DNA of 64,000 bases from Sphingomonas sp. PP-CE-3G-477 (GTDB taxonomy: Bacteria; Pseudomonadota; Alphaproteobacteria; Sphingomonadales; Sphingomonadaceae). The stretch spans positions 744,001-808,000 of the forward strand of contig NZ_QAOF01000001.1 of the NCBI RefSeq assembly GCF_003050745.1. Reading direction: 5' to 3'. This document shows positions 63,537-64,000 of the stretch, in pieces (position 1 is the stretch's first letter; every line of letters begins with the position of its first letter). The notes beneath the pieces are model-generated. The model saw nothing but the letters and a program-made list of their open reading frames with translations. It ran no database searches and was not told where the DNA came from. The position numbers and the translations under genes are program-made.

Positions 63537-63564
63537 TTGCCCCCGCATGCATCGTTGGTATAGA
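63537..63564 (+). promoter_or_regulatory. Probable promoter of tRNA-Leu
   Basis: TTGCCC at 63537-63542 and TATAGA at 63559-63564, spacer 16 bp, ending 25 bp before the tRNA. It fits a housekeeping sigma promoter. Confidence 0.6.
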
Positions 63565-63589
63565 CGCGCCCGCTACGGCGATGTCCTGT

Positions 63590-63674
63590 GCGGGCGTGGC
63601 GGAACTGGTAGACGCGCTTGGTTTAGGTCCAAGTATCGCAAGATGTGGGGGTTCGAGTCCCTTCGCCCGCACCA
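63590..63674 (+). tRNA. tRNA-Leu (anticodon TAG)
   Basis: 85 nt with encoded CCA. Acceptor GCGGGCG / CGCCCGC, D-arm GGCGGAACTGGTAGACGC, anticodon stem CTTGG/CCAAG with loop TTTAGGT (anticodon TAG), a long variable arm (ATCGCAAGAT) as required for a class II tRNA, T-loop TTCGAGT. Confidence 0.97.
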
Positions 63675-63742
63675 GCCCGCCGCGCAGGCGAGGCGACCGC
63701 CCGAAGAATTATCCTGAATGCTCTTTTAGACAAAGGCCGGAC

Positions 63743-64000
63743 ATGCAGACTGTCGAGACGTTGAACGAGGGCCTCAAGCGCGCCTTTACGCTCACCATCA
63801 CCGCGAAGGATATCGATGCCAAGGTCGATGTCGAGCTGAAGCGCCTCGCGCCGCAGATGAAGATGCCGGGCTTTCGTCCGGGCAAGGTGCCGGCGAACCT
63901 CATCCGCAAGATGCACGGCCCGGCGCTGACCCAGGACGCGCTGAACGCGGCGATCCAGGAGAGTGTCCAGACGCTTGTCGCCGAGAAGCAGCTTCGCCCC
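63743..64000 (+). CDS. tig: Trigger factor, N-terminal fragment (runs off right edge)
   Basis: 86 codons visible from ATG 63743, with AAAGG upstream. MQTVETLNEGLKRAFTLTIT is the start of the ribosome-binding domain, and the ribosome-docking signature appears as MPGFRPGKVPANLIRK. Trigger factor is the first chaperone met by nascent chains at the tunnel exit and has peptidyl-prolyl isomerase activity further on. The rest lies outside the window. tRNA-Leu is 68 bp upstream. Confidence 0.93.
   Translation, partial: MQTVETLNEGLKRAFTLTITAKDIDAKVDVELKRLAPQMKMPGFRPGKVPANLIRKMHGPALTQDALNAAIQESVQTLVAEKQLRP

Overview
The window is about two-thirds G+C and densely coded. It looks like a chromosomal segment of an alphaproteobacterium of the Sphingomonas type. 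Reasons: two large TonB-dependent receptors, an S13-S11-alpha-L17 ribosomal/RNA polymerase block, GatCAB, paired DUF969/DUF979 membrane proteins, a short-chain folate operon, SPOR-domain proteins, and many dispersed GC-rich palindromes of the (GGCGAAGGCCGGGG) kind in intergenic gaps. The genus is an inference from gene content and protein style; no 16S gene is present.

Layout. 1-5456 (minus): a translationally coupled operon of a Pls/PosA-type one-module NRPS (adenylation, carrier protein, then three membrane-tethered beta-helix domains), its phosphopantetheinyl transferase and a GNAT acetyltransferase, followed by the start of a TonB-like gene cut by the left edge. 6.4-11.1 kb (plus): a small membrane protein, rpsM-rpsK-rpoA-rplQ and guaA. 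11.1-13.7 kb: a class B3 metallo-beta-lactamase-like protein coupled to DUF969/DUF979 membrane proteins. 13.7-22.8 kb: a carbohydrate locus (cupin, Tat-exported Gfo/Idh/MocA oxidoreductase, esterase, gluconokinase; divergently a large beta-helix plus propeller protein, a lactonase and a carboxylesterase). 22.9-29.8 kb: an exonuclease, then trehalase, TonB receptor, FecR and FecI-type sigma factor, which read as a regulated trehalose-uptake unit. 30-34 kb: a SEC-C protein, tRNA-Arg, SWIB and DUF2945 small proteins, and the formaldehyde operon frmA-VOC-frmB. 34-40 kb: a second TonB receptor, folE-SDR-folB and a DJ-1/PfpI protein. 40-48 kb (mostly minus): the branched-chain amino acid genes miaA-ilvB-ilvH-ilvC and yceI-leuA, with a clear leucine-rich leader peptide before leuA, and divergent serB. 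48-53 kb: lipoprotein, small secreted Cys-rich protein, and an orphan ParA plus partner flanked by two SPOR-domain proteins. 53-58.6 kb: pyrB with a dihydroorotase-like partner that lacks its metal ligands, a polytopic membrane protein, ruvX and a DUF3089 hydrolase. 58.7-62.1 kb: gatC-gatA-gatB. 62.4-64 kb: a membrane-anchored retropepsin-like protease, two tiny proteins, tRNA-Leu and the start of tig.

The observations most worth following are: the Pls/PosA-type peptide polymerase operon; an in-frame, AT-rich palindromic insertion in gatA resembling the protein-coding palindromic elements of Rickettsia; the leuA attenuator with leader peptide MTYGRLLLLRLTRP; three equal-length (106 bp) and two equal-length (131 bp) dispersed palindromes, one of which supplies the ribosome binding site and start of the metallo-beta-lactamase gene; and the ParA/SPOR module with a CtrA-like box.
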